In this document: piece after piece, positions 1-8,745 of the stretch
Position numbering within the stretch: position 1 is the first letter of the stretch
How the letters are laid out: each line of letters opens with the position of its first letter
From: Runella limosa DSM 17973
GTDB lineage: Bacteria > Bacteroidota > Bacteroidia > Cytophagales > Spirosomataceae
NCBI RefSeq assembly: GCF_000482465.1
Contig: NZ_KI519421.1
Coordinates: forward strand, 1 to 64,000
Direction: 5' to 3'
Length of the DNA stretch: 64,000 nucleotides
Notes under the pieces: generated by a model
Database searches by the model: none
Told to the model about the DNA's origin: nothing
What the model saw: only the letters and a program-made list of their open reading frames with translations
Translations under genes and position numbers: made by a program

Positions 1-261
1 AAGTGACAATTCTTTTTCAGCGATTATCTCTTTATAAGCTTGAATCTCTCGCTGAAGGCGAAGAATCTCTTTGTCTTTATCAGAGTTACTAACGCTGGAT
101 GGGCTTGAAAAACCTCCTTTTTCGTACTGGGAAACCCAGTTATAAATGTTTGCACTCGAGACGTTAAACTCCTTAGATGTCTTAGCAGCTCCGTGTTCTT
201 TGTAGTAATTCACTATGGTCAGTTTTTCCTCCTGGCTCCATGATTTTTGATGCTTTCCCAT
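1..261 (-). CDS. IS3-family transposase OrfA (HTH), truncated by window edge
   Basis: Reading leftwards from an ATG at 261, 87 codons remain open to the edge of the window. The product begins MGKHQKSWSQEEKLTIVNYY, followed by a helix-turn-helix of the HTH_28/IS3 OrfA type (AAKTSKEFNVSSANIYNWV) and a start of a leucine-zipper-like helix (EILRLQREIQAYKEIIAEKE). That is the layout of OrfA of IS3 elements, which binds the terminal repeats and is joined by -1 frameshifting to the DDE-domain OrfB; OrfB would lie left of the window. The protein is therefore incomplete here. An IS3/IS150-type terminal sequence just upstream (about 295-311) supports the call. It interrupts the gene fragment at 312-650. 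Confidence 0.85.
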   Translation of the reverse strand, partial: MGKHQKSWSQEEKLTIVNYYKEHGAAKTSKEFNVSSANIYNWVSQYEKGGFSSPSSVSNSDKDKEILRLQREIQAYKEIIAEKELSL

Positions 262-294
262 TGAATCACAAATTTAAAAGTTATACCCTAATTT

Positions 295-311
295 GTGTCC
301 AACTTTTTAGC
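295..311. repeat. Probable terminal inverted repeat of the IS3-type element
   Basis: Read on the minus strand the sequence is CTAAAAAGTTGGACACA, which resembles the AAAAAGTTGGACA core of IS150/IS3 group ends. It lies about 35-50 bases upstream of the OrfA start, where the left end of such an element is expected. The exact outer base cannot be fixed because the other end of the element is outside the window. Confidence 0.45.
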
Positions 312-650
312 GGGCTAGATTCTTGGTATCAAGATATCATCAATCCTTCTATACCCAAGGGTTCAAGTCTAGTATTAAGAGCAAAAATTAGAACAGAAAA
401 AATTGAAGGTGGAACCGTTGCCATGTATATTTATGGGCTTTTTGATAATAAGAAGAAAGAAAACTTCTTTGTATCTACTGAAGGAAGTCAAAAAATTGAA
501 GGGACATCTAATTTTAAAGAATATTCATTAAGATTAGACAATTACGTTGACAGATACAGTCCAACAGAAGTTTTACAAGTTGGATTAATTATATCAGGGT
601 CAACTACAGGAGATGTATATTTTGACGATATATCACTCTTGATAGAATAA
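312..650 (+). pseudogene. 3' fragment of a gene cut by the IS element (CBM-like beta-sandwich C-terminus)
   Basis: An open frame continues from inside the IS end to a stop at 650. Its nominal start at 240 lies in the transposase region, so only the part after about 311 is original. The sequence (SGLDSWYQDI, RAKIRTEKIEGG, then TGDVYFDDISLLIE at the end) has the alternating strand pattern and the terminal YFDD(I/L) signature seen in carbohydrate-binding-module-like domains; the C-terminus of the 34166-36913 protein ends in a similar YFDDLTLEML. The N-terminal part of the gene, including any start and signal peptide, is missing. Function is unknown, and the remnant is presumably not expressed. 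Confidence 0.6.
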
Positions 651-667
651 TTGTATTACGCTCCCCG

Positions 668-717
668 ATGGCGCGAGCGTCCCCGCTCGTGACAAATATT
701 ACAAGGCTTCCAGCCTT
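668..717. repeat. 50-bp dispersed repeat, copy A (two small hairpins)
   Basis: Positions 668-717 match 1334-1383 at 49 of 50 bases in the same orientation. The unit holds two short hairpins: GAGCG-TCCC-CGCTC and AAGGCT-TCC-AGCCTT. A third related GC hairpin (GCGCGAGC / GCTCGCGC) follows at 754-775. This looks like a REP-type intergenic repeat; the hairpins may also end transcription. The 651-884 stretch otherwise holds nothing recognisable. Confidence 0.7.
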
Positions 718-884
718 TTGCCGCAAATTAGGCTAAAAGTCTAAAAATAATCAGCGCGAGCATCCCCGCTCGCGCTATCATTACAAGCACTTTATAATCA
801 TTGAAAGTTATCGTCGAGATTGCCCCGTTGTAGCTTTGTGCTTCTAGCCAATATACATAAAAATCACTAAGTGAAAGTTACTGA

Positions 885-1328
885 ATGGAATTGCCCGAAT
901 ACGTAAAAAAGAGAAATGGAGTTCCAATTGGGAACCCTAGTTCACTGAAAAATAATTTACAAAGGTCGCTTGGAGCCAAAAACTTTTCTACTTTTTGGAA
1001 TTTTTGGAATCCTATTTTTGGCTATTATTTGGGTTTAAAAATCTTCAAACCACTAAAAAAAATACTTCCAGCTGGGTTGTCATTAGTTTTAACATTTGTC
1101 TTCTGCGGTTTTATTCACGATTTAGTTACGACTTTGATAAGAGGAAGACTTTCATTGTTTTTTTCTGTTTGGTTTCTTTTAATGGGAACAGCTGTCACAA
1201 TTTCAAAATTTATACACTACGATTTTTCAAACAAAAAATGGATTTTTAGGGCTTTTATCAACTTATCAATAATTGGCTTATGTTTGTACCTAACAAACTA
1301 CTTAAACACAATATTTAAGTATTATTAA
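885..1328 (+). CDS. Small integral membrane protein of unknown function
   Basis: A 147-aa protein starting MELPEYVKKRNGVPIGNPSS. After a polar N-terminus of about 45 residues there are three or four hydrophobic segments (about 45-60, 62-82, 88-108 and 122-142) with short basic loops. A conserved-looking GFIHD element sits in the second segment; a buried histidine in this setting is reminiscent of MBOAT acyltransferases, but the protein is far too short to be one, so no enzymatic role is claimed. It lies alone between two copies of a 50-bp repeat (668-717 and 1334-1383). Base composition is AT-rich compared with the flanking chromosomal genes, so it could be acquired. Confidence 0.6.
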   Translation: MELPEYVKKRNGVPIGNPSSLKNNLQRSLGAKNFSTFWNFWNPIFGYYLGLKIFKPLKKILPAGLSLVLTFVFCGFIHDLVTTLIRGRLSLFFSVWFLLMGTAVTISKFIHYDFSNKKWIFRAFINLSIIGLCLYLTNYLNTIFKYY

Positions 1329-1333
1329 CGCCA

Positions 1334-1383
1334 ATGGCGCGAGCGTCCCCGCTCGTGACAACTATTACAAGGCTTCCAGCCTT
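1334..1383. repeat. 50-bp dispersed repeat, copy B
   Basis: This is the second copy of the repeat at 668-717 (one mismatch), in direct orientation, ending one base before the stop codon of the minus-strand beta-helix gene. With its two hairpins it may act as a terminator between the converging genes. Confidence 0.7.
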
Positions 1384-1384
1384 G

Positions 1385-4087
1385 TTACTTTTGCGATGAA
1401 GTAGGCACAGGGGTAGCTTCAAAAGTAATACAACCCTGCAAATTTGTTCGGAAAACAGCGCCCGATTGCGTCTCAAAACCTGGCAATAGCGTCACACTCT
1501 TGCTGGCATCAAAAACCACATTCGTCCCAGTTGCGACCGTTCCTAATGCTGTAATGTTCCCATCTCCAATCAAAAACCCAAACCTATCCTGCCTGCCTGC
1601 GTAGTGAGTTCCTGCCTCAATCGGCGCTTCTGTAATATAACGATTGTCGGGACAGGCTTCTTTGGGCTGAAATTCATACGCACCAATGTCAAAAGCCAAG
1701 TAACGGAGATTGTTGAGGATGTCAAAAGAGGGAGCCAAAGCATAAGTTCCCGCATCGACGGCAGGGCTGGTTCGTTGCAGTCGCAGGCCGTCGTCGGTAG
1801 TGCCGCCAATCAAATCGGGGCCGAGCAAATTGGTTTCACTCACAAAAAGTGGATTGACCGCAAAAAGATTGTTGGCAGCCGTAGCCCCTATGCCATTGGG
1901 CGTTTTGTCTAAGGGGTATTGTGAAGCGGCAAACTGCAAAATATTGTTTTTAAAATCTCGGCCATTTCGTTCAATAAAGAAATCGGCATAGATCGTCGTC
2001 GTGTTTGTCCCAATGGCGTTTTTGTAAAAAATATTGTTGTATGTTTTATTGATGTCAATAGGAACACCAGCAATGCCTGGGTCGTAGGTGTAAAACGCTC
2101 CTCCCGCAGTTTGTGCCGAATTGTTATAAAAAGTATTGTTAAAAAACTCACCCGTATAAAGGTCATTGCGCACCGCACCACCTACCCCCGCAGCCGCCCT
2201 ATTCCCTGCAAAAACGTTGTTATTGGCTTTCAACGTAGTTTCTGAAATGTAAAGGCCACCACCATCAATTGACGCTAAATTTCTATCAAAATAATTGTTA
2301 TTCAACACCAAAGGAGAACTCAAACGAAAATAAAAACCTGCGCCAGTAGCGGCATTGTTGTGCTTTATGATACAATCGGTTATTTCAAAAGAAAAACTGC
2401 TATAGGCATAAATCCCTCCGCCATATTGGTTGGAGGTACCCAGCGCATTGCCTCCTTTGATGGTAAAACCTTTAAGTAGCAGCTGTCGTGCCCCGTCATA
2501 GGTTGTTAGCACATGGTTGGCATTTTCGGCGTTGTTTGAAATCGCCAATGTACCACCCGCACCCGTCACGATGTCGTTGTCAGAAAAGTCGCCCGAAAGA
2601 ATGGTTTCATTTTGACGGGCTTTTTGAGTCGAATATTCCGCAACTGACTCCGTACCCACAAATCCACCATAAATTTTCAACCCGCCTTTGAGGGCAAACG
2701 TATAGGTACGATTTGATCCGCTCGTGACTCCAAACGCCCGTCGATGCGGTTTATAAGTACCTTTGGCTACTAAAATGGTATTGTTATCGCAGTTGTTGAC
2801 ATACATCAATGCCATTCCAAAAGCAGTAGCCCCTCTGAACGCATTGGCCCAACTGCTACCATCGTTTAAACCCGTTGAAAGGTTGGCATTGACGTAAAAT
2901 GTTTGATTGGATGGCGCGGTATTTTGATATTCATACGCCCCCATGTCCAATGAAATACTTGCAATATTATTGGGAATGGAAGGGACATCAATCTCTCTGG
3001 TCTGGTTGGCCATGTCCACCCCTTCGGTAGAACCATGCGTGCCTTGGTCTTTGCCAGGTGTGCAAGACGTAATCCGCAAACCATCATCGCGACTGCCCCA
3101 TTTTCCATCAACACCTGCAGGAAAATCTGGATTCATAAATTGCGGCTCGGAGCTCATACACTCGCTACACCAAGAAATAGAAAACCCACCTTGAACATTG
3201 GAAGCATAGCCAGTAACGGTACTACCATTGTTGGCAATACCCGCCAAACTCGGGCTATTATTGTTCCAAATGATGTTATTGATAATGAACGGCCCTGAGT
3301 TATAGTTGTACATCGCCCCTCCTGCTACATTGGCGGTATTCTGGACAATGGTACAATTTCTCATATCGGCTGCCGAGCCTTCGTGGTTATAGATGCCACC
3401 ACCACCTGCTGTTGCGGTATTTTCGGCAATGACCGAGTTGGTGATGTAAGTATTGGAACTGTTGTTGAGAATGCCCCCGCCATCGGTGGCTTGGTTTTCG
3501 ACGATAGCACACAGCGCTATTCTCATCTGCGAAAATACACAAAGCACCCCTCCCCCCCAGCTTCGATAGTAAGTACGCCCTGCGACTGTGACACTCGTTG
3601 TGCCATTGGCGTTTCCATTTTTGATGGTAAAGCGTTCTAAAATGGTATTATTAGCACAGTCGATGGCCGTTACTACATGGTAGGCGTTGTCGTTGGTTTC
3701 GTATTTGGTACCAAGGTCGCCGCTCAAGATAGTTTCGTTGAGGTGGGAATTTCGGGTGGCGCGGTTGGTTTCATTTCCAGCAAAGCCGCCATAAATTCTA
3801 AGCCCAGATTTCAACAGAAATGTATTGTTGCGGTTGGTTGCGCTGGCCGTACCGCAGGTAGTGCAGCCACTCGGGTAGGCTGTGGGGAAATATGTACCCG
3901 CCGCTACCCAAAGTTCATCTATGGTGGGGGAAGCAATGTTAATCATAGCCTGCAAGTTGCCAGAAGCATTGGCCCATGAGCTGCCGTCGCCAGTACCAGA
4001 GGCAATAGGTTTTACGTAGCGAATCACCGCCAGCGCCTGACTAGAAACAAACAAGATAAGGACGATGAAGGGGAACAGCTTTTTCAT
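1385..4087 (-). CDS. Secreted beta-helix surface protein with choice-of-anchor Q repeats and 3-coathanger stack
   Basis: A 900-aa exported protein. Residues 1-20 are a clear signal peptide (MKKLFPFIVLILFVSSQALA). Two similar halves follow, each opening with a YVxxxxxGxxDGSSWANA motif (about 24-40 and 397-415). Each is rich in N-ladder right-handed parallel beta-helix (PbH1) repeats such as GGGIYN and NNTFYNNSA, and each ends with a choice-of-anchor Q type motif (DMGAYEYQ, DIGAYEFQ). The C-terminal ~75 residues (AGTHYAGRQ to SVTLLPGFETQSGAVFR) are a 3-coathanger stack domain, common on secreted Bacteroidota proteins. Polysaccharide binding or cleavage is typical of beta-helix folds, but no catalytic residues can be assigned. 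It is a single gene with no operon partners. Confidence 0.85.
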   Translation of the reverse strand: MKKLFPFIVLILFVSSQALAVIRYVKPIASGTGDGSSWANASGNLQAMINIASPTIDELWVAAGTYFPTAYPSGCTTCGTASATNRNNTFLLKSGLRIYGGFAGNETNRATRNSHLNETILSGDLGTKYETNDNAYHVVTAIDCANNTILERFTIKNGNANGTTSVTVAGRTYYRSWGGGVLCVFSQMRIALCAIVENQATDGGGILNNSSNTYITNSVIAENTATAGGGGIYNHEGSAADMRNCTIVQNTANVAGGAMYNYNSGPFIINNIIWNNNSPSLAGIANNGSTVTGYASNVQGGFSISWCSECMSSEPQFMNPDFPAGVDGKWGSRDDGLRITSCTPGKDQGTHGSTEGVDMANQTREIDVPSIPNNIASISLDMGAYEYQNTAPSNQTFYVNANLSTGLNDGSSWANAFRGATAFGMALMYVNNCDNNTILVAKGTYKPHRRAFGVTSGSNRTYTFALKGGLKIYGGFVGTESVAEYSTQKARQNETILSGDFSDNDIVTGAGGTLAISNNAENANHVLTTYDGARQLLLKGFTIKGGNALGTSNQYGGGIYAYSSFSFEITDCIIKHNNAATGAGFYFRLSSPLVLNNNYFDRNLASIDGGGLYISETTLKANNNVFAGNRAAAGVGGAVRNDLYTGEFFNNTFYNNSAQTAGGAFYTYDPGIAGVPIDINKTYNNIFYKNAIGTNTTTIYADFFIERNGRDFKNNILQFAASQYPLDKTPNGIGATAANNLFAVNPLFVSETNLLGPDLIGGTTDDGLRLQRTSPAVDAGTYALAPSFDILNNLRYLAFDIGAYEFQPKEACPDNRYITEAPIEAGTHYAGRQDRFGFLIGDGNITALGTVATGTNVVFDASKSVTLLPGFETQSGAVFRTNLQGCITFEATPVPTSSQK

Positions 4088-4279
4088 GGTTTAGCCAAAG
4101 TAAGAAGGTTATCTCACAAATGACGAAATAAACAACTACCTAACCAACAATCACTTAGGTTATTTTAGCAAGATTTTATTAAACGGTAATTGGTGAACTG
4201 CTCGCGCTATCACGCCTTCAACATTAAATCCCAGTGGTTTTTTGCTTTTCTGGACATTGAGACTCTAAACCTATCAACC

Positions 4280-5293
4280 ATGACTTTCTTTCAACGATGG
4301 ACGGTGGCGGCCTTGCTTCTGGCCAGCCCCCAACTAATGGCCCAGTCAAGTTATCCTACCATTGGCAAAGTGGTTCGTAATGATTCAAAATTGGATGCGT
4401 TGGTCGCCCCTGATGCCAAAATCGAAGTACTTGCCTCTGGCTTCATCTGGGCAGAAGGACCCGTGTGGGTCAAGTCCCAAAACTGTTTATTGTTTTCGGA
4501 CGTGCCTGCCAACACCATTTTTAAATGGAGCGCCAAAGCAGGGCTTACCACCTTCTTGAAACCTTCGGGCTTTACGGGAGCAGGCACCTACGGCGACGAA
4601 CCTGGCAGCAACGGCCTCACCCTAGACCAACAAGGCCGCCTCATCGTGGCCGAGCACGGCGACCGTCGGATTTCGGCCATGCCGTTGTCCAATGCAGGCA
4701 AACGAACCATTGCCGATAATTTTCAAGGAAAACGTTTCAACAGTCCTAACGACGTGGTGCAACATTCGAGCGGAGCCTATTATTTTACTGATCCGCCTTA
4801 CGGAATGCCCCTCAAACACAACGACCCCACCCGCGAAATCGACTGGTTTGGGGTCTATCGCGTGGGCAACGACGGCAAGGCGAGTTTAATCACCAAAGAA
4901 ATGACCCGTCCCAACGGCTTGGCGTTCTCGCCCGATGAAAAAACGCTCTACGTTGCTCAGTCGGACCCCGACAAAGCCATCGTTATGGCCTTTCCTGTAC
5001 TTGCTGATGGCTCGGTAGGAGCAGGAAAAGTTCTTTTTGACGCCACACCGATGGTCAAGCAAGGATTGGCTGGCCTCCCAGATGGGCTCAAAACCGACCA
5101 ACAAGGCAACCTCTGGTGTACGGGGCCAGGAGGCGTTTTAATCATCACGCCAACGGGGCAGTTATTGGGTCGAATAGACACGGGCGAAGCCACCGCCAAC
5201 TGTGGCTGGGGTGACGATGGCACCACCTTGTACATCACCGCCGATATGTACCTTTGCCGCATCAAAACCAAGGTAAAAGGGGCGGGTTGGTAA
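4280..5293 (+). CDS. SMP-30/gluconolactonase/LRE family protein, exported
   Basis: A 337-aa six-bladed beta-propeller of the SMP-30/gluconolactonase family, which hydrolyses sugar lactones with one divalent metal. Typical blade sequences are seen: WAEGPVWVKSQNCLLFSDVP near the N-terminus (metal-binding Glu), GSNGLTLDQQGRLIVAEHGDRR, FNSPNDVV, YFTDPPYG, RPNGLAFSPDEKTLYVAQSD and GLPDGLKTDQQGNLWCTGPGG. The frame is open from 4190, but the ATG at 4280 starts a signal peptide (MTFFQRWTVAALLLASPQLMAQ) and is preferred; the earlier codons read as non-signal sequence. It acts in the periplasm or outside. It is followed by a strong terminator at 5321-5349. Substrate is unknown. Confidence 0.85.
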   Translation: MTFFQRWTVAALLLASPQLMAQSSYPTIGKVVRNDSKLDALVAPDAKIEVLASGFIWAEGPVWVKSQNCLLFSDVPANTIFKWSAKAGLTTFLKPSGFTGAGTYGDEPGSNGLTLDQQGRLIVAEHGDRRISAMPLSNAGKRTIADNFQGKRFNSPNDVVQHSSGAYYFTDPPYGMPLKHNDPTREIDWFGVYRVGNDGKASLITKEMTRPNGLAFSPDEKTLYVAQSDPDKAIVMAFPVLADGSVGAGKVLFDATPMVKQGLAGLPDGLKTDQQGNLWCTGPGGVLIITPTGQLLGRIDTGEATANCGWGDDGTTLYITADMYLCRIKTKVKGAGW

Positions 5294-5320
5294 GCCACAA
5301 AACTTTAAAAATCATAATAA

Positions 5321-5349
5321 AAAAAGAAGGCCAAAAGCCTTCTTTTTTT
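5321..5349 (+). terminator. Rho-independent terminator after the SMP-30 gene
   Basis: AAAAAGAAGGC pairs with GCCTTCTTTTT around a CAAAA loop, followed by T residues. It lies 28 bases after the stop codon at 5293. Confidence 0.85.
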
Positions 5350-5469
5350 ATTGAATATCTTCTCAAAATTTCTTGTAAATCGCTTAAAACCTACGAACTT
5401 TGTAAAGTAATTACTTGTCTATATAACAAGAAGTAAGCGAGGAAATAATACGTTAAAACCATTAGTTAG

Positions 5470-7389
5470 ATGTCTGAGAGTAGAAAATTTTATGTTTATG
5501 GGTTGTTTGTGGTGGTAGGAATGATTTTTCTATTTCGACTATTATACCTCCAAGTTCTTGACAATACGTACGAAACCGCGAGCAACTCCATCCGCGCCAT
5601 TCCCGATGTGCCAATGCGCGGACAAGTCTATGACCGCAACGGGAAATTGATTGTTTTCAACACCCTCGTATATGACTTATACGTGACGCCAAGCAAAGTG
5701 AAAGTGGCCGACACATTGGCGCTTTGCAATTTATTTAAAATAACACGTCCCAAGTTTGATAGCCTAATGCAAGCGGCCAGAACATTTTCTTACCGCAAGC
5801 CTTCCCTTTTTCTTCGTCAGCTTTCAAAGCAAGAGTTTGCCCGCATTCAGGATGCCTTGGTGGACTACCCTGGGTTCGACTACCAAAAAAGCTCCATTCG
5901 GACGTACTCAGCTCCTACCCTTGCGCACGCATTGGGCTACGTGAGTGAGATTTCAAAAAAACAACTTGATGAACAAGACTACCCTTACTATCGTCAAGGA
6001 GACTTGGTGGGACAAAGTGGATTAGAAAAATTTTATGAAGAGCAACTTCGCGGTCGCCGAGGTGTGCGCTACGTCATGCAAGATGTGAATGGCGTAGCCA
6101 AGGGTGCCTGGAAAGACGGTGAAATGGATACCGTGGCCATGGCAGGACAAAATCTCTATACAAGTATTGATTTAGATTTACAGCAGTACGTCGATAGTTT
6201 GATGCAACACAAAGCAGGTGCAGTGGTGGCCATTGAGCCTTCTTCGGGCGAAGTGATTGCAATTACTTCTGCGCCCAGTTACGACCCTGCGCTGTTTGCT
6301 ACCCGCGATTTTTCAAAGAATTATACTGCTCTTCAAAAAAACCCCTACCGCCCGCTCTATAACCGCGCTGTGATGGGAAGTTATCGCCCAGGTTCTACTT
6401 TCAAAACAGTACAGGCGTTGGTCGCGATGCAAGAAGGGGTGATTGGCCCTGGCAGTGTGTTTAGCCACGCAGGAGCACCTATGAAATGCCACCCACATGG
6501 TGGACTTGCGGGGGTAAATAGCGCCATTCAGTGGTCGTGTAACCCTTACTTTTACCACGTGTTCCGTCGGATGATTTATGCCAATGCTGAGAAAAATGCG
6601 TTTAAGGCTTCTTCTATTGGCCTCAAAAAATGGCACGAATACACCGAGAAATTTGGGTTTGGACAAAAACTTGGCGTGGACTTGCCCAGCGAAGCCAAAG
6701 GGGTGCTGCCTAGCGTTGAGTACTATGACAAACGCATTGGCAAAAACCAATGGCGTTTTGGGCAAATTTACTCTCTCAGCATCGGAGAAGGTGAATTGCT
6801 CATTACTCCCCTGAAATTGGCCAACTTAGCCGCTACCATTGCCAACCGTGGTTGGTTTAAAGTTCCGCACTTGGTGAAAGGAGTTGGAAAAAACAACAAC
6901 CCACTTCCCGAATACAACGAAAAACACGAAACAGGCGTTGCCCGTTATTATTATGAACCCGTCGTGAATGGCATGGAAATGGCCGTCGTTCGTGGTACAG
7001 TGGCGCGAGGGGCAATGATTCCAGGCATTCAGATGTGCGGTAAGACAGGAACTTCACAGAATAAAAAAGGGAAAGACCACTCTATCTTTATTGCATTTGC
7101 CCCCAAAGACAATCCAAAAATTGCGATTGCCGTTTTTGTTGAAAACGCAGGATTTGGTGGGTTTGCAGCCGCTCCCGTGGCGTCTTTGGCCATCGAACGC
7201 TACCTCAATGGGCACGTACAACGGAAAGCCTACGAGGCAGAATGGAAAAACAAAAACTTCCTTCAAAACGTAATTCTTCCTCGTTCGCAGCAACCAAAAC
7301 CCAAAAATGTTGCTCCTACTCCTCTCAAACCAGAGGCAACGATTGTCCACCAAACAGCTCCCAAAAGCACAGCGGTACCTGCGCCTTAG
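5470..7389 (+). CDS. mrdA: Penicillin-binding protein 2, transpeptidase of the elongasome
   Basis: A 639-aa class B PBP2, which cross-links lateral-wall peptidoglycan together with RodA. Residues 7-29 form one membrane anchor. The PBP dimerisation domain starts with the RAIPDVPMRGQVYDRNG block (about 43). The transpeptidase motifs are all present: S309-TF-K312, S356-C-N358 and K525-T-G527 (CGKTGTSQ). The length is usual for the family, with a proline-rich tail of about 35 residues (PKPKNVAPTPLKPEA) that is probably disordered. rodA follows after 55 bases, so the two are co-transcribed as in most rod-shaped or curved bacteria. mreBCD is not in the window. Confidence 0.95.
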   Translation: MSESRKFYVYGLFVVVGMIFLFRLLYLQVLDNTYETASNSIRAIPDVPMRGQVYDRNGKLIVFNTLVYDLYVTPSKVKVADTLALCNLFKITRPKFDSLMQAARTFSYRKPSLFLRQLSKQEFARIQDALVDYPGFDYQKSSIRTYSAPTLAHALGYVSEISKKQLDEQDYPYYRQGDLVGQSGLEKFYEEQLRGRRGVRYVMQDVNGVAKGAWKDGEMDTVAMAGQNLYTSIDLDLQQYVDSLMQHKAGAVVAIEPSSGEVIAITSAPSYDPALFATRDFSKNYTALQKNPYRPLYNRAVMGSYRPGSTFKTVQALVAMQEGVIGPGSVFSHAGAPMKCHPHGGLAGVNSAIQWSCNPYFYHVFRRMIYANAEKNAFKASSIGLKKWHEYTEKFGFGQKLGVDLPSEAKGVLPSVEYYDKRIGKNQWRFGQIYSLSIGEGELLITPLKLANLAATIANRGWFKVPHLVKGVGKNNNPLPEYNEKHETGVARYYYEPVVNGMEMAVVRGTVARGAMIPGIQMCGKTGTSQNKKGKDHSIFIAFAPKDNPKIAIAVFVENAGFGGFAAAPVASLAIERYLNGHVQRKAYEAEWKNKNFLQNVILPRSQQPKPKNVAPTPLKPEATIVHQTAPKSTAVPAP

Positions 7390-7444
7390 GTTGCTCGGGG
7401 TTCACTCACTTGGTTATTTATTTTTGATTTTTTGAAACGACATT

Positions 7445-8731
7445 ATGGCTCGTAACGAACAAAATATTATTCAGAATTTGGATTGGCTGTCGGTCTTGAT
7501 TTACACAGCTTGTGTTTCAATGGGTTTGTTCAACGTCTATGCCTCGGTGTATGACCCCGAAGAACAAACCAAGCTTTTTGACCTTTCCAACAACGCAGGG
7601 CGCCAATTTATGTTTATTGGTACGTCGGCGCTCATTGTCATTGCCATTTTGGTCATCGACCACAAATTTTGGGAAGTCTTCGCGCCTTTTATTTATGGCG
7701 CCTGTATTTTGCTTCTTTTGGTCGTATTGGTGGTAGCAACCGACATCAAAGGCTCCAAATCATGGATTAAATTCGGCTCGTTTTCGCTCCAACCCGCCGA
7801 ATTTGCCAAAACTGGAACGGCACTACTCCTGTCCCAATTCATAACCCAACCCCACATTAACCTATCGCGTTGGAAAGACATTGCTTGGACGGCAGGCATT
7901 ATTTTATTACCAATGGTTCTCATTGTGGCCTCCAAAGAAGTGGGCTGTGCCCTCGTATTTGTCTCGTTCCTGATTGTACTTTACCGTGAAGGACTGCCTG
8001 GCATTTACCCTTCCATTGTCTTGGTAGCCATTGTGTTGTTCATTTTGTCACTGTTTTTCTCCCCTTTATACATTTCTCTCGGGTTGTCATTGTTTGGACT
8101 TTTGGTCTATTACTTCATCATTCCTCGGTACGACCGCACTAAAAAAACGGCCATCAACCTCGTCGTCATTTTTGGATTAATGATGTTTTTTACGACCAGT
8201 GTGGAGTTTTTGGTCAATAACGTCCTCCAAACCCACCACCGCAACCGTATCAAAGTGTTGGTTGACCCAAAACTAGACCCCACAGGCATCGGCTGGAACG
8301 TAACCCAATCCAAAATTGCGATTGGTTCAGGACGGCTTTGGGGAAAAGGGTTCTTAGATGGAACACAAACCAAATTTAACTTTGTCCCCGAACAACACTC
8401 CGATTTTATCTTTTGTACCATCGGCGAAGAACACGGTTTTATCGGAAGTGCTGCCGTCGTTTTATTACTACTCGGGCTCATGTGTCGGGTGGTATTTTTG
8501 GCCGAACGACAACGAACGCGCTTCGCAAGGGCTTATGGCTATTGCGTGGCAGGCATTTTGTTTTTCCACTTTTTGGTCAATATTGGCATGACAATCGGAC
8601 TCATGGTCGTCATCGGAATCCCGCTGCCGTTTTTTAGCTACGGGGGTTCTTCGATGTGGTCCTTTACGATTCTGTTGTTTATTTTTCTTAAATTAGACGC
8701 GCAGCGGCCTTATACGCTGTCGCGAACCTAA
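7445..8731 (+). CDS. rodA: RodA, SEDS peptidoglycan glycosyltransferase
   Basis: A 428-aa polytopic membrane protein of the SEDS family, polymerising lipid II during cell elongation as partner of PBP2 encoded just upstream. About ten hydrophobic segments are visible. Family blocks include KGSKSWIKFGSFSLQPAEFAK (about 102-122), the loop with NRIKVLVDPKLDPTG, GWNVTQSKIAIGSGRLWGKG, and FVPEQHSDFIFCTIGEEHGF with the conserved Glu and His. The C-terminal GIPLPFFSYGGSSMW is the SEDS signature. The spacing and order mrdA-rodA are standard. Confidence 0.95.
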   Translation: MARNEQNIIQNLDWLSVLIYTACVSMGLFNVYASVYDPEEQTKLFDLSNNAGRQFMFIGTSALIVIAILVIDHKFWEVFAPFIYGACILLLLVVLVVATDIKGSKSWIKFGSFSLQPAEFAKTGTALLLSQFITQPHINLSRWKDIAWTAGIILLPMVLIVASKEVGCALVFVSFLIVLYREGLPGIYPSIVLVAIVLFILSLFFSPLYISLGLSLFGLLVYYFIIPRYDRTKKTAINLVVIFGLMMFFTTSVEFLVNNVLQTHHRNRIKVLVDPKLDPTGIGWNVTQSKIAIGSGRLWGKGFLDGTQTKFNFVPEQHSDFIFCTIGEEHGFIGSAAVVLLLLGLMCRVVFLAERQRTRFARAYGYCVAGILFFHFLVNIGMTIGLMVVIGIPLPFFSYGGSSMWSFTILLFIFLKLDAQRPYTLSRT

Positions 8732-8745
8732 TTTCCTCTATAGAT

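Noticed and set aside
1570-3979. Many frames of 60-100 codons opposite or inside the beta-helix gene
   Set aside because: They are shadows of the 900-aa coding sequence with no start signals or protein-like composition of their own.
4190-4279. Upstream start for the SMP-30 gene
   Set aside because: It would bury the signal peptide 30 residues inside the protein.
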